Below, one piece after another: positions 34,501-44,209 of a stretch of 64,000 nucleotides of DNA; the stretch's first letter is position 1, and each line of letters begins with the position of its first letter. A program made the translations under genes and the position numbers. The notes beneath the pieces were generated by a model. That model worked only from the letters and a program-made list of their open reading frames with translations, searched no databases and was not told the origin of the DNA. The stretch is taken from assembly GCA_020634815.1 (NCBI GenBank), contig JACKBA010000003.1:62001-126000 (forward strand), given 5' to 3'. The DNA is from Caldilineaceae bacterium. Lineage in GTDB: Bacteria > Chloroflexota > Anaerolineae > Caldilineales > Caldilineaceae.

Positions 34501-34529
34501 TTGACTTTAGAACATATGTTCTATACAAT
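34501..34529 (+). promoter_or_regulatory. Predicted promoter of the FtsK-type gene
   Basis: TTGACT (34501-34506), a spacer of exactly 17 bp and TACAAT (34524-34529) lie 21 bp before the coding start. The spacer is entirely filled by the palindrome described in the next entry. Confidence 0.7.
34508..34523. promoter_or_regulatory. Candidate LexA (SOS) operator inside the FtsK-type promoter
   Basis: TAGAACATATGTTCTA is a perfect 16-bp palindrome containing GAAC-N4-GTTC, the core of the Gram-positive-type LexA/DinR box. It occupies the whole spacer between the -35 and -10 elements, where a bound repressor would block RNA polymerase. Binding by LexA is inference. Confidence 0.7.
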
Positions 34530-34550
34530 GGACGCCAGGAGGTGCTTCGC

Positions 34551-35597
34551 ATGAATCCTGAGCGAGCGTGGTTGGAGTATAGTGCCGATCGCATCGAAGC
34601 GGTCTTGGGCCAGCATAAGGCGCCGGGCGCCGTCATGGGGGGTGTCGTCACGCCACGCTATATCCAGTTCCGCGTGCGGCCGCAGCCCGGCATCAAGGTC
34701 GGTAAAGTGGCGGCGCTGGCCGAGGAGATCGCCCTGGCGCTGGGCTGCGAACAGGTGCGGATCGCGCGCAGCGGTGCGCTGATTCACGTCGAAATGCCGC
34801 GCGCCGACGGCTCGCCCGTGCGGTTGCTGCCGCTGTGCGATTCCATCGACCAGGTGCCGTCCTTTGCCGCGGTGCTGGGCGTCGAGGAGACCGGCCAGCC
34901 GTTGCTGCTCAGCCTGCCGGCGCCCGACGTGGTGCACGCATTGGTCGTGGGGACCACCGGCAGCGGCAAGACGGCCCTGGCGCGCTCGATCCTGGCATCG
35001 CTGGCCCGACACAACACGCCCGACAGCGTGCGCATCGTTCTCATCGACCCCAAGCACCGCGGCTTTGCCCCGCTGGCGCATCTGCCCCACTTGGAGGGCG
35101 CACTCATCGACAACGAACAGGCCGCCATCAGCCGGCTGGAGGTGATCGTACACGAGATGGAACGGCGCGATCGGGCCGGCATCAACCGCCCGCTGATCGT
35201 CATCGCCATCGACGAGCTGGCCGACCTGTTACAGACGGGCGGCAAGCCGCTCGATCGCTTGCTCTCCCGGCTTGCGCAGCGCGGACGCCAGGCCGGGATT
35301 CACCTGCTGGCGTGCACGCAAAAACCGTCAGCATCCTTGATCGGCAGCAGCATGAAGGCGAATTTCCCGGTGCGCCTGGTGGGTACGGTCGCCAGCCGCG
35401 ACGAAGCACGCTATGCAACCGGCATCGCCGACAGCGGCGCCGAGAAGCTCCAGGGCCGCGGTGATTTCCTGCTGGTCGTCAAGGGCGAGGCGCTGCGCTT
35501 TCAGGCTGCCTGGATCGGGGAAGAGGAGTGTCGCACGCTGGCGGGGGCGGCGCGAGTCAGCGGCCCGCCGGCGTTATCCACGAGAGGGAGATCGTAA
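34551..35597 (+). CDS. FtsK/SpoIIIE-type DNA translocase ATPase, soluble, probably SOS-controlled
   Basis: A 348-residue ATPase. Residues about 25-110 resemble the FtsK alpha region (PGAVMGGVVTPRYIQFRVRP, ALALGCEQVRIARSG, IHVEMPR). The beta (motor) domain has Walker A GTTGSGKTA (134-142), Walker B VIAIDELADLL (217-227) and the FtsK block RGRQAGIHLLACTQKPS. It lacks the N-terminal membrane region and the C-terminal gamma DNA-reading domain, so it is about half the length of a classical FtsK. RBS AGGAGGTG lies 6 nt before ATG 34551; the frame is open further upstream through the tRNA-Met, which is not credible. A SOS-box-like palindrome sits in the promoter. Its TAA stop overlaps the next ATG (TAATG). 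A role in DNA pumping after damage is plausible but inferred. Confidence 0.88.
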   Translation: MNPERAWLEYSADRIEAVLGQHKAPGAVMGGVVTPRYIQFRVRPQPGIKVGKVAALAEEIALALGCEQVRIARSGALIHVEMPRADGSPVRLLPLCDSIDQVPSFAAVLGVEETGQPLLLSLPAPDVVHALVVGTTGSGKTALARSILASLARHNTPDSVRIVLIDPKHRGFAPLAHLPHLEGALIDNEQAAISRLEVIVHEMERRDRAGINRPLIVIAIDELADLLQTGGKPLDRLLSRLAQRGRQAGIHLLACTQKPSASLIGSSMKANFPVRLVGTVASRDEARYATGIADSGAEKLQGRGDFLLVVKGEALRFQAAWIGEEECRTLAGAARVSGPPALSTRGRS

Positions 35598-35983
35598 TGA
35601 AACGAATGATAGTTGCCGTTGCACTCATTTTCAGCGCCGCAGCCCTCTGGCGCCTGGGCAGTCTACTCAGCGCCGACGCCGTCGGTATGGCAGTCGGCGT
35701 CTTGCTGGGCGTGCTGGCGGGGATACCGGTCTCCTTGCTCGTGCTGGCCAGCAGCCGGCGCCGCGCCGAGCAGGAGGACGAACGCTGGCAAGAGACCAAC
35801 CGCCATGCCCACGGCGCCATGCCCTATCAACCGCCCATCATCGTGCTGGCGGGCCAGCAGGCGGCGCCACCGCCCGCGCAGCAGATCGGCCCGCCGGCAA
35901 GCTATGCCGCGCCAGGCTGGCCGCAGCAATCCGGCCAGCGGCAATTCAAGATGGTCGGCGAACAGGAACGGTGGATCGAGTAA
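35597..35983 (+). CDS. Small membrane protein coupled to the FtsK-type ATPase
   Basis: A 128-residue protein with two hydrophobic segments (about 3-25 and 29-50) and a hydrophilic, Pro/Gln/Ala-rich C-terminus. No family was recognised. The start ATG overlaps the ATPase stop codon (TAATG) and is preceded by GAGGGAG, so the two are translated together. Since the ATPase has no membrane segment of its own, this protein could be its membrane tether; that is inference from context. Confidence 0.75.
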   Translation: MKRMIVAVALIFSAAALWRLGSLLSADAVGMAVGVLLGVLAGIPVSLLVLASSRRRAEQEDERWQETNRHAHGAMPYQPPIIVLAGQQAAPPPAQQIGPPASYAAPGWPQQSGQRQFKMVGEQERWIE

Positions 35984-35998
35984 CGGCAGGACGCAGGC

Positions 35999-36030
35999 AG
36001 ACGGCCATGCTTGACAGGCAGCCGTCTTTG
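35999..36030 (+). terminator. Probable terminator after the FtsK-type operon
   Basis: AGACGGC (35999-36005) pairs with GCCGTCT (36021-36027), followed by TTTG, 15 bp beyond the stop of the small membrane protein. The T-run is short, so strength is uncertain. Confidence 0.45.
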
Positions 36031-36057
36031 TGAAAGGCAGAACAGTTACAGTACACT
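36028..36057 (+). promoter_or_regulatory. Predicted promoter of the antiporter gene
   Basis: TTGTGA (36028-36033), an 18-bp spacer and TACACT (36052-36057) lie 50 bp upstream of the antiporter ATG at 36108. Confidence 0.4.
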
Positions 36058-36107
36058 ACGGCGGCATCCTGCATGATGGACGCAAACACAACAGCGAAAG
36101 GCATGTT

Positions 36108-37955
36108 ATGCAGATGGACGCCATGGCCGCCATCGGCGGCATTTTGCTCGCCGGTTTTCTCTGCCAGTGGTTGTCCTGGCGCCTGCGGATTCCGGCCATT
36201 CTACCCCTGCTCCTGACAGGATTTCTGGCGGGTCCGGTCTTCGGGATCGTCAATCCACAGGAGTTGCTGGGCGACCTATTCACCCCAGTTGTATCGATCT
36301 CAGTTGCCATCATCCTCTTTGAAGGCGCGCTGACGCTGAGTTGGCACGAAGTGCGCCACGTCGCCGGAACGGTTCGCAACCTGCTCACGATCGGTGCAGC
36401 CGTGACCTGGTTCGGCGGTGCAGCCGCGGCGCACTACATTGTAGGGCTGCCGTGGACGCTGGCGCTGCTCTTCGGCGCGCTCATTATCGTCACCGGTCCG
36501 ACCGTCATCGCGCCGATCCTGCGCAACGTACGGCCGACGGCCAATGTCGGGTCGATTCTGCGCTGGGAGGGGATCATCATCGACCCCATCGGCGCATCGA
36601 TCGCCGTCGTCGCCTTCGAGCTGATTGTCTCGGGCGCGGGTCACTCCTGGCAGGACACCCTTCTCTCCTTTGTCATGCTGACAGCGGTCGGCACCGGGCT
36701 GGGACTCCTGGCCGGATACATCGCCTACGAACTGCTGCGCCGCTACCTGGTGCCGGACTATCTGCGCGACATCATGGTGCTGACGCTCGTCATCGTCGTC
36801 TTTGTCATTTCGGACGAGATCATCCACGAGTCCGGCCTTTTTGCCGTCACCGTCATGGGCATCTTCCTGGCCAACACCAAGCTGCGCAAACTTCACGAAG
36901 TGCTCTACTTCAAGGAGAAGATCAGCCTGCTCCTCATCGCGTCGCTCTTCATCCTGCTGGCTGCCAACATCACGATCGCCGACCTGCAGATGCTCTCCTG
37001 GAGCAGCCTGCTCTTGCTTGCCGTCGTCATGTTCGTGCTGCGGCCGGTGGGCGTGCAACTGAGCGCGCTCGGCAGCAACCTGTCGCGCAACGAGCGGCTC
37101 TTTCTCTCGTGGATTGCGCCGCGCGGCATCGTGGCGGCCTCGGTCTCGGCGCTGTTTGCGTTCAGGCTTGTGGAGCGCGGCTACCCCGAAGCGGCGATCC
37201 TGGAGCCGCTCGTCTTCCTGGTCATCGTCGGAACCGTCCTGCTGCAAGGCATTTCGGCCAAACCCTTTGCCCAGCGGCTGGGAATCAGTGAGGCCGATCC
37301 GCAGGGCTTCCTGATCATGGGCGCCGACCGCTTTGCGTGCGAGCTCGCTGCGATCATCAAAAAGGCGGGCTTCGTGGTGCGGCTCGTCGATGTGAACCGG
37401 GCCAACGTGCTGGCGGCGCGCCTGCGCGGCCTCGACGCCATCCAGGCCAACATTCTGTCCGAGTACGTGGAGAGCGAACTGGATCTGAGCGGCATCGGGC
37501 GCCTGCTGGCCGTGACCCACAACGACGAAGCCAACGCTCTGGCCTGCCAGCACTTCGAGGATGAATTCACGTCGCAGGAGGTCTATCAGTTGGTGCCGCA
37601 GCTATCCGAGCGCGAGCAGTCGGCGCTCAACCTGCCCAACCTCGGCCATCTACTCTTTGGCCGGCAGGTAACCTGTGAGAACATCAACCAGCGGCTGGAG
37701 AATGGCGCCGTGATCAAAACGACCCCGATCACGGACAAGTTCACGCCGGATGATTTCAAGCGCCTCAACGGTGCGGAGCCGCTCATTCTGGCTGCCTATC
37801 GCGGCAAGGAGATCGTCATCTCGACGCTTGATCGTCCGGTCACACCGCAGACCGGTTGGACGATCATCAGCCTGGTCAAGGAGCCTGCTGGCACGTCGCG
37901 CCAGACCACAGCCGGCAATGGTTCGACGCCACCGGCACAGAGCACGCCGGCATGA
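36108..37955 (+). CDS. CPA1-type Na+/H+ (or K+/H+) antiporter with C-terminal RCK/TrkA-N domain
   Basis: A 615-residue membrane transporter. About twelve hydrophobic segments cover residues 1-395, with the antiporter motifs ILFEGALTL, TGPTVIAPIL and LRWEGIIIDPIGA (Asp in the ion pathway). Residues about 405-500 are a TrkA-N/RCK nucleotide-binding domain (FLIMGADRFACELAAIIKKAGFVVRLVDVNRANV), followed by a regulatory tail to 615. The RCK part suggests gating by NAD(H) or another nucleotide. I start at ATG 36108 with GAAAGG 7 nt upstream; the frame is open from 36030. The ion specificity is not resolvable from sequence. Confidence 0.9.
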   Translation: MQMDAMAAIGGILLAGFLCQWLSWRLRIPAILPLLLTGFLAGPVFGIVNPQELLGDLFTPVVSISVAIILFEGALTLSWHEVRHVAGTVRNLLTIGAAVTWFGGAAAAHYIVGLPWTLALLFGALIIVTGPTVIAPILRNVRPTANVGSILRWEGIIIDPIGASIAVVAFELIVSGAGHSWQDTLLSFVMLTAVGTGLGLLAGYIAYELLRRYLVPDYLRDIMVLTLVIVVFVISDEIIHESGLFAVTVMGIFLANTKLRKLHEVLYFKEKISLLLIASLFILLAANITIADLQMLSWSSLLLLAVVMFVLRPVGVQLSALGSNLSRNERLFLSWIAPRGIVAASVSALFAFRLVERGYPEAAILEPLVFLVIVGTVLLQGISAKPFAQRLGISEADPQGFLIMGADRFACELAAIIKKAGFVVRLVDVNRANVLAARLRGLDAIQANILSEYVESELDLSGIGRLLAVTHNDEANALACQHFEDEFTSQEVYQLVPQLSEREQSALNLPNLGHLLFGRQVTCENINQRLENGAVIKTTPITDKFTPDDFKRLNGAEPLILAAYRGKEIVISTLDRPVTPQTGWTIISLVKEPAGTSRQTTAGNGSTPPAQSTPA

Positions 37956-38036
37956 AAATCGCTTATGTGAGACCTGCGAGACAGTCGGTCCCGACGGCAC
38001 GGAGTCTTCGCGGGCAGCAAGATTGGCGCTCACAAG

Positions 38037-38195
38037 CTGAGAGGCTGTTTGGAAGTGGCCGGATTCGACGCAGAGGTGCAGAGATGCAGAGGTTCGCAGA
38101 GGCAACACCACAACGAAGCAGGGCTTTTCTCTGCCTTCTTCTCCGCGCCTTAGCGTCTCTGCGTCAAGAGTGCGAATGTCCAAACGGACTCTGAG
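38037..38195. repeat. Long imperfect inverted repeat, CGCAGAGRTGCAGAG-type
   Basis: Outer arms (38037-38053 and 38179-38195) are largely complementary, and inner arms around GACGCAGAG (38067-38075) and CTCTGCGTC (38157-38165) continue the pairing. The inner part is made of near-repeats of GCAGAG/CTCTGC. It fills most of the 251-bp gap between the antiporter and the ABC exporter; nothing else is recognisable there. Confidence 0.7.
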
Positions 38196-38206
38196 AAAGC
38201 GTTGAC

Positions 38207-40033
38207 ATGGGATTGATGCGCGCGGGACTGACAGCCGAGAACTACGATCGCGGGTACACCAACCGCGAACTCTTTGCGCGCATTGCTTCTTATTTCCGGC
38301 CGCAGGGGCGACGGCTGGCGACCGTCATGCTACTCGTGAGTGCGCTCTCGCTTTCCGGCGCGTTGCTGCCCGTGCTCATGGCGCAGGGCGTCAACGTGGT
38401 CACGGGCGTGGCAGCCAATCGCGAGGCGATCGCCACGGTGCTGGTTGTGCTGGTGATTGCGATCGGCGTGCTCAACTGGGGCATCAACTGGGCGCGGCGC
38501 ATGCTCACCGCCCGGCTGCTGGGCGACGTCGTCCTGTCCATGCGCGTGGATGCCTTCCGCGCCGTGATGAATCACGACATGAGCTTCTTCGACAAGAACC
38601 AGTCGGGGCGAATCGTCAGCCGCATCACGACCGATACGGACGAGTTCAGCCGCGTGGCAGTCCTGGTCACAGAGGTTGGCTCACAGTTGCTGCTCGTCAC
38701 GCTCCTGCTCACCTATCTCTTCACCGTCAACTGGCAGCTTACGTTGCTGCTTGCCCTGCTGGCGCCGGTCGCGATGATCGTCGCGTCGACCTTCCAGCGC
38801 TGGGCACGGCGCGCCACGCGCACCAGCCAGGAGGCCGTGGCTGACGTCAACGCCAGCATCCAGGAGGCGGTCACCGGTATCCGCGTGGCCAAGAATTTCC
38901 GGCGCGAGATGGGGATCTACGAGGAGTTTCTGGGCGTCAACGAACGCTCGTACACGGTGCACGTGCGGCGCGGCTTTGTGCTGGCGCTCATTTTTCCCAC
39001 GCTACAACTCTTTGCCGGACTCGGCACGGCCGTGCTGCTCTATGCGGGCGGCTACTACACCTACCTGGGCATTATCACGGCGGGCGCGTGGTTTCTCTTC
39101 ATGAACAGCGTGAGCCTCTTCTGGTTTCCCATGATCAACCTGTCGGCGTTCTGGAGCCAGTTTCAGGGGGCCCTCAGCGCGACGGAACGCATCTTTGCGC
39201 TCATCGACGCCGAACCGGCCGTGATCCAGCGCGACCACCAGGCTGTGCCGCCCCTGCGCGGCGACATCCGCTTCGAGCATGTCGACTTTCGCTACGGCGA
39301 AAAGGAGCAAGTGCTGAGCGACTTCTCGCTGCACATCCGGCCCGGCGAGAGCGTGGCGCTGGTCGGTCACACGGGCGCCGGCAAGTCGAGCATCATCAAG
39401 TTGGTGACGCGCTTCTATGAATTCCAGGGCGGCACCCTGCTCGTCGACAGCCGCGACATTCGCACCTTCGACCTGCGCACCTACCGCCGCCAGCTTGGCA
39501 TCGTCAGCCAGACGCCCTTCCTCTTCTCCGGCACGGTGGCCGACAATATACGCTACGCCACGCCGGATCTCGCTACCGACGCCGTCGAGCAGATCGCACG
39601 CCAGATCGGCGGCGGCGAGTGGATCGACACGCTCCCCGACGGGTTGCAGACGGATGTGGGCGAACGGGGCAGCCGGCTGAGCATGGGCCAACGCCAGCTT
39701 GTCGTCCTGGCGCGCATGCTGGCCCAGAATCCGGCGATCTTTATCCTCGACGAAGCCACGGCCAGCGTCGATCCCTTTACCGAGAGCCAGATCCAGGCGG
39801 CGTTGCAGTTGATCCTCAAGCAGCGCACGTCGATCGTGATCGCCCATCGCCTGTCCACGGTCAAGGCGGCCGACCGCATCCTGGTGCTCGAGCGCGGCCG
39901 CATCATCGAAGAGGGCAGCCACGACTCGCTCATGGCACGGGGCGGCCACTACGCCGGCCTCTACGAGACCTACTTCCGCCACCAATCCCTCGAATTCCTC
40001 GAGAGCCGGCGACGCTCCGCCGAGACAGCCTGA
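38207..40033 (+). CDS. ABC exporter, fused permease-ATPase half transporter (MsbA/LmrA-like)
   Basis: A 608-residue half transporter. Six membrane helices (residues about 30-330) are followed by a nucleotide-binding domain: Walker A GHTGAGKSS, Q-loop VSQTPFLFSGTV, signature LSMGQRQ, Walker B IFILDEATASVD and switch His in IVIAHRLSTV. All ATPase motifs are intact. It should work as a homodimer exporting lipids or drugs. The ATG 38207 has only a weak GAGAAAG site. It stands alone, with no partner half-transporter gene next to it, which favours a homodimer. Confidence 0.92.
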   Translation: MGLMRAGLTAENYDRGYTNRELFARIASYFRPQGRRLATVMLLVSALSLSGALLPVLMAQGVNVVTGVAANREAIATVLVVLVIAIGVLNWGINWARRMLTARLLGDVVLSMRVDAFRAVMNHDMSFFDKNQSGRIVSRITTDTDEFSRVAVLVTEVGSQLLLVTLLLTYLFTVNWQLTLLLALLAPVAMIVASTFQRWARRATRTSQEAVADVNASIQEAVTGIRVAKNFRREMGIYEEFLGVNERSYTVHVRRGFVLALIFPTLQLFAGLGTAVLLYAGGYYTYLGIITAGAWFLFMNSVSLFWFPMINLSAFWSQFQGALSATERIFALIDAEPAVIQRDHQAVPPLRGDIRFEHVDFRYGEKEQVLSDFSLHIRPGESVALVGHTGAGKSSIIKLVTRFYEFQGGTLLVDSRDIRTFDLRTYRRQLGIVSQTPFLFSGTVADNIRYATPDLATDAVEQIARQIGGGEWIDTLPDGLQTDVGERGSRLSMGQRQLVVLARMLAQNPAIFILDEATASVDPFTESQIQAALQLILKQRTSIVIAHRLSTVKAADRILVLERGRIIEEGSHDSLMARGGHYAGLYETYFRHQSLEFLESRRRSAETA

Positions 40034-40249
40034 CCGCGCCCCCGCGACAGACGAGCCGGCTTGCGGGCCCCATGCCGACGTGGGGCGCCGGGCTGCCCGC
40101 GACGCGTCACGGCCATTCTTCTCAAAGAAAATATAAAAACTCGTGGGAGGGTCGCGAAGGATTCGACGACATCAAAACGATTACCCAGTATATTCTGCTT
40201 ATTTCGCGGGAAACTGATTCCCGGATGACCAGAGAAGAGGAGAAACGGC

Positions 40250-40540
40250 ATGAACCGAATCGACCAGGCACCGGGCGTAGTTGGCGTTGGCGCCGTCTAT
40301 GTATCGGGCATCTGGCTGGCACGCGTCCAGTACACCATGCAGCAGAGCGCCCACCCCTTTGGCGGAGCGCTCCACGTGCTCGACGGCGAACGCGACCTCT
40401 TTGCACCGCCCATCCCGGCGGAAGAGTACGTGCTTGAGATCGCCGATGGCCAGCGCTATCCATTCGTGCCGGCGACCGGAAATCCCGTTTCGGGCGCCTA
40501 CACCTTTGCGGCACCCTCCACACAGATTGCCGCTGCGTAG
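40250..40540 (+). CDS. Hypothetical 96-residue protein
   Basis: No family was recognised. The gene has a good RBS (AGAGGAG about 8 nt upstream of the ATG), normal amino-acid composition, and no signal peptide or Cys residue. It is Pro- and Ala-rich at the end (AAPSTQIAAA). It lies 216 bp after the ABC exporter, and the gap between them (40034-40249) contains no recognisable gene, only a small CGGGAA/TTCCCG hairpin at 40207-40223 in the leader. Confidence 0.6.
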   Translation: MNRIDQAPGVVGVGAVYVSGIWLARVQYTMQQSAHPFGGALHVLDGERDLFAPPIPAEEYVLEIADGQRYPFVPATGNPVSGAYTFAAPSTQIAAA

Positions 40541-40581
40541 CACCTTCCCGAGTACCCCCAGTCACAAATGAAGATTTGAGT

Positions 40582-40610
40582 TTGACAGGTGCATCTCCTC
40601 TGTCTATACT
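40582..40610 (+). promoter_or_regulatory. Promoter of the purH riboswitch transcript
   Basis: TTGACA (40582-40587), a 17-bp spacer and TATACT (40605-40610) give a near-consensus sigma70 promoter directly upstream of the riboswitch. Confidence 0.75.
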
Positions 40611-40628
40611 CGACAGTAGTAGAAAGAC

Positions 40629-40722
40629 TACGCGTCGACTGGCGAGTTTGCGCTGCGGCGCTTGTGGATTCAACCACGAGGGAGATGCGTAGATGAGAGC
40701 GCACAGTCGATCGCCTGGGCTG
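40629..40722 (+). promoter_or_regulatory. ZTP (pfl) riboswitch aptamer upstream of purH
   Basis: The conserved core blocks of the ZTP/pfl motif occur in order: GTCGACTGGCGA (40634-40645), a GTGG...CCAC hairpin (40664-40677) leading into GAGGGAG, and TCGATCGCCTGGGC (40707-40720). The RNA binds ZTP/ZMP, the purine intermediate consumed by PurH and built up when formyl-folate is short, and controls the adjoining terminator. Confidence 0.88.
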
Positions 40723-40759
40723 GGCAGCCGAACGCCAACGCGTTTGGCTGCCTTTTTTT
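40723..40759 (+). terminator. Intrinsic terminator, expression platform of the ZTP riboswitch
   Basis: A 12-bp stem (40723-40734 with 40741-40752, one G-T pair) and a 6-nt loop are followed by seven T residues (40753-40759). It begins directly after the aptamer, so ligand binding is expected to prevent its formation and turn purH on. Confidence 0.9.
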
Positions 40760-40859
40760 GTGCCTGACCAACCGGCAAACCAGTGCGACGTGCCGGCCGG
40801 CGTGGCTGCGTTGTGATCACGGCAGGTAGCATTCAATAGAGTCGAAAAGGAGGAGTTGC

Positions 40860-42410
<1,551 letters not shown>

Positions 42411-42424
42411 TAGACACGGCACGG

Positions 42425-42457
42425 GGCGAAGCGGCGCCTGCGGCGCCCATTTTCGCC
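42425..42457 (+). terminator. Possible terminator after purH
   Basis: GGCGAA (42425-42430) pairs with TTCGCC (42452-42457) and encloses the self-complementary GGCGCC-TGC-GGCGCC hairpin. It lies 15 bp past the purH stop; the T-run is weak. Confidence 0.35.
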
Positions 42458-42579
42458 AAACAGCCGTTTTGTGTCCCAAGCGATTTGTGACGATTGCCCC
42501 ATGTCGAGTATTGTTGAATGGCTCATACTGGTAAACACTGATCATCCTGGACAATGCGAGTACACGCAAGGAGGTGCTC

Positions 42580-42906
42580 ATGAAGATTGTCATGGATCGC
42601 GGGTACTGTGATGCGACACTGTCATTCTGTGCGCGCTGCTCGGCGGCCTTTTTCCGCAAACCGATGGGCACCGACCGTCCCTGCATCGTCGATGTTGTCG
42701 ACGACGGCAACGACGAACTCCTCCACTTCGAAGTCATCACGGATGGACGGGTGCTCGAATTCGATCTGACGGAAGATCTGCAGGAAGGGCTCGCCATTGA
42801 AGGGTGGGAATTCCTGGCCAATTTCGACCCGGCACTCTTCCGCCATGGTGCGGCAGAGCGCTGGCGCCAGCTTGGCAAGATGCCGGCAACGCACGCCCAC
42901 GAGTAA
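42580..42906 (+). CDS. Hypothetical 108-residue Cys-containing protein
   Basis: No family was recognised. The N-terminus holds three Cys in the pattern C-x8-C-x2-C (GYCDATLSFCARCSAAFF), a possible metal-binding or redox site, followed by an acidic, beta-rich region and an amphipathic helix near the end. ATG 42580 is preceded by AAGGAGGTG at good spacing, which decides the start over the GTG at 42574. It is a free-standing gene between purH and another unknown gene. Confidence 0.65.
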   Translation: MKIVMDRGYCDATLSFCARCSAAFFRKPMGTDRPCIVDVVDDGNDELLHFEVITDGRVLEFDLTEDLQEGLAIEGWEFLANFDPALFRHGAAERWRQLGKMPATHAHE

Positions 42907-42978
42907 CCTGGAAGAGGCCGAGTCTACCTAGACGACTCCTACCATATTGACCCGACGACGTTCGGCGCAGTTGTTGGC

Positions 42979-43497
42979 ATGGCCACGCTGCGCCGTTTTC
43001 TTTCACCGACCATGCCCGAAACGACAACCGGACTCGATCGATTCCTGGCCTATTTACAGGCAGCCGCAGCCCAGGCGCCTCCCGGCTGGCCTGGCTCGGT
43101 CTGGTTCATGCTGCGTGTCGGCGAGGATTGTGCCGGCATCCGTACGAGCGACGTCGCGCGGCCGTACCGGTTCCTGCGCCAGATGGCCGTGGCGCCCCCC
43201 GTTCAGTTCGGCGCCACCGGCTTCAGCCCGGAATTCACAGACGACGGCAACCCGGCCCGCCATTACATCGCGTTTGTCTTCGTCGGTTTCTGGCTGCCGG
43301 CGCCGTTGGCCATTGCGGTACTCTACGCGTGGGAAATCGCCGGCTTCGTGCGCTATGGCGGCTACTGGAGCCCTCGGGACGTCGCCAGCGGACATCTTGG
43401 CATCCGGCACGGGCGCGCCGTGCGCAGCGCCGGCCCGACGGTGCTTCCCGGCCTGGCCGCTGCCCTGGGCGAAGGCGCCGCAGACTCACCCCAATAG
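42979..43497 (+). CDS. Hypothetical 172-residue protein with one hydrophobic stretch
   Basis: No family was recognised. A hydrophobic segment around residues 95-122 (YIAFVFVGFWLPAPLAIAVLYAWEI) may be a membrane helix pair or a buried core. ATG 42979 lacks a clear RBS; ATG 43012 (starting MPETTTGLDR) is an alternative. It is convergent with infA and ends next to the terminator hairpin at 43498-43527. Confidence 0.5.
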   Translation: MATLRRFLSPTMPETTTGLDRFLAYLQAAAAQAPPGWPGSVWFMLRVGEDCAGIRTSDVARPYRFLRQMAVAPPVQFGATGFSPEFTDDGNPARHYIAFVFVGFWLPAPLAIAVLYAWEIAGFVRYGGYWSPRDVASGHLGIRHGRAVRSAGPTVLPGLAAALGEGAADSPQ

Positions 43498-43527
43498 AAA
43501 AGACGGCAGGGGAAATCCCCTGCCGTC
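43498..43527 (-). terminator. Terminator of infA (minus strand)
   Basis: GACGGCAGGGG (43502-43512) pairs perfectly with 43517-43527 around a 4-nt loop, and TTTT follows on the minus strand (43501-43498). It sits 20 bp past the infA stop and may also serve the convergent gene. Confidence 0.8.
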
Positions 43528-43547
43528 CAGTGCTCTTTCAGAAAAAA

Positions 43548-43766
43548 TCAGACTCGGTACCGATATGTGATGCGCCCGCGTGTCAGATCATACGGGCTCA
43601 TTTCGACTTTCACGCGATCGCCCAACAGCACGCGGATGTAATACTTCCGCATCTTGCCCGACAAATAGGCAAGCACTGTATGGCCATTTTCAAGTTCAAC
43701 CCTGAACATGGCGTTGGGCAATGCATCTACGATCTTACCGTCCAGGGTAATCGTCTCTTCTGGCAT
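43548..43766 (-). CDS. infA: Translation initiation factor IF-1
   Basis: A 72-residue S1/OB-fold protein of exactly the usual length: GKIVDALPNAMFRVELENGHTVLAYLSGKMRKYYIRVLLGDRVKVEMSPYDLTRGRITYRYR is an almost textbook IF-1 (quoted in pieces: ALPNAMFRVELENG, SGKMRKYYIRVL, SPYDLTRGRITYR). It binds the ribosomal A site during initiation. A GGGAG site lies just before ATG 43766. It is not within a ribosomal-protein operon here but follows rpsU on the same strand by 111 bp. Confidence 0.97.
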   Translation of the reverse strand: MPEETITLDGKIVDALPNAMFRVELENGHTVLAYLSGKMRKYYIRVLLGDRVKVEMSPYDLTRGRITYRYRV

Positions 43767-43877
43767 GTGCTCCCATCAATTCACTAACTAGTTGGCCGTC
43801 GCCAGAAAGCCGCTCTGCACAGCTCCTTCGTGGGTCGGCCCGCTCCTGTCTTCCTGATGCCGGTGCAGCGCACCCTG

Positions 43878-44063
43878 CTAGGAGCGGGGTGAACGCTGCG
43901 ACTTCCGGATTGCCTTCTGGCGCTTGATCCGGCGAATCTCGCTCTTGGATGTAAACCAGCGCTTCTGTCTGACGATCGGCAGAATCCGAGCCTCAGCAAC
44001 AGCCTTCCGGAAGCGCTTCAGCAGGCTATCCTGGGATTCGCCTGGGCGAAGATCAACACTCAT
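43878..44063 (-). CDS. rpsU: 30S ribosomal protein S21
   Basis: A 61-residue basic protein matching bS21: MSVDLRPGESQDSLLKRFRKAV and RRIKRQKAIRKSQR. I start at ATG 44063, with GGGGG at about 8 nt; a GTG at 44072 would lie on top of the RBS. A promoter (44161-44189) is upstream. A hairpin formed by 43839-43847 and 43880-43888, enclosing a smaller GGTGC/GCACC hairpin (43862-43874), overlaps the stop codon and may end or slow the transcript before infA. Confidence 0.93.
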   Translation of the reverse strand: MSVDLRPGESQDSLLKRFRKAVAEARILPIVRQKRWFTSKSEIRRIKRQKAIRKSQRSPRS

Positions 44064-44160
44064 TTTTGTCACCCCCCTTCGTCAGTTCAAGTCATTGATC
44101 GTTGTCTGCCAGACATCGCAGGCCCTAAAATGGCCTTTGGCCACAGACAACGCGTCCTTC

Positions 44161-44189
44161 ATTATAGGGGATCGCCCCTGTTCCACCAA
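44161..44189 (-). promoter_or_regulatory. Predicted promoter of rpsU
   Basis: On the minus strand, TTGGTG (44189-44184), a 17-bp spacer and a perfect TATAAT (44166-44161) lie about 100 bp upstream of the rpsU start and just downstream of the S1-gene terminator. Confidence 0.6.
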
Positions 44190-44209
44190 ACCGCAGCCCA
44201 TGTTATGAC

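Noticed and set aside
38037..38195. Short reading frames between the antiporter and the exporter
   Set aside because: They fall within the inverted-repeat element, have skewed composition and lack an RBS.
40693..40767. Small open frame in the purH leader (starts ATGAGAGC)
   Set aside because: It lies across the riboswitch 3' half and terminator, has no RBS, and the RNA structure explains the conservation.
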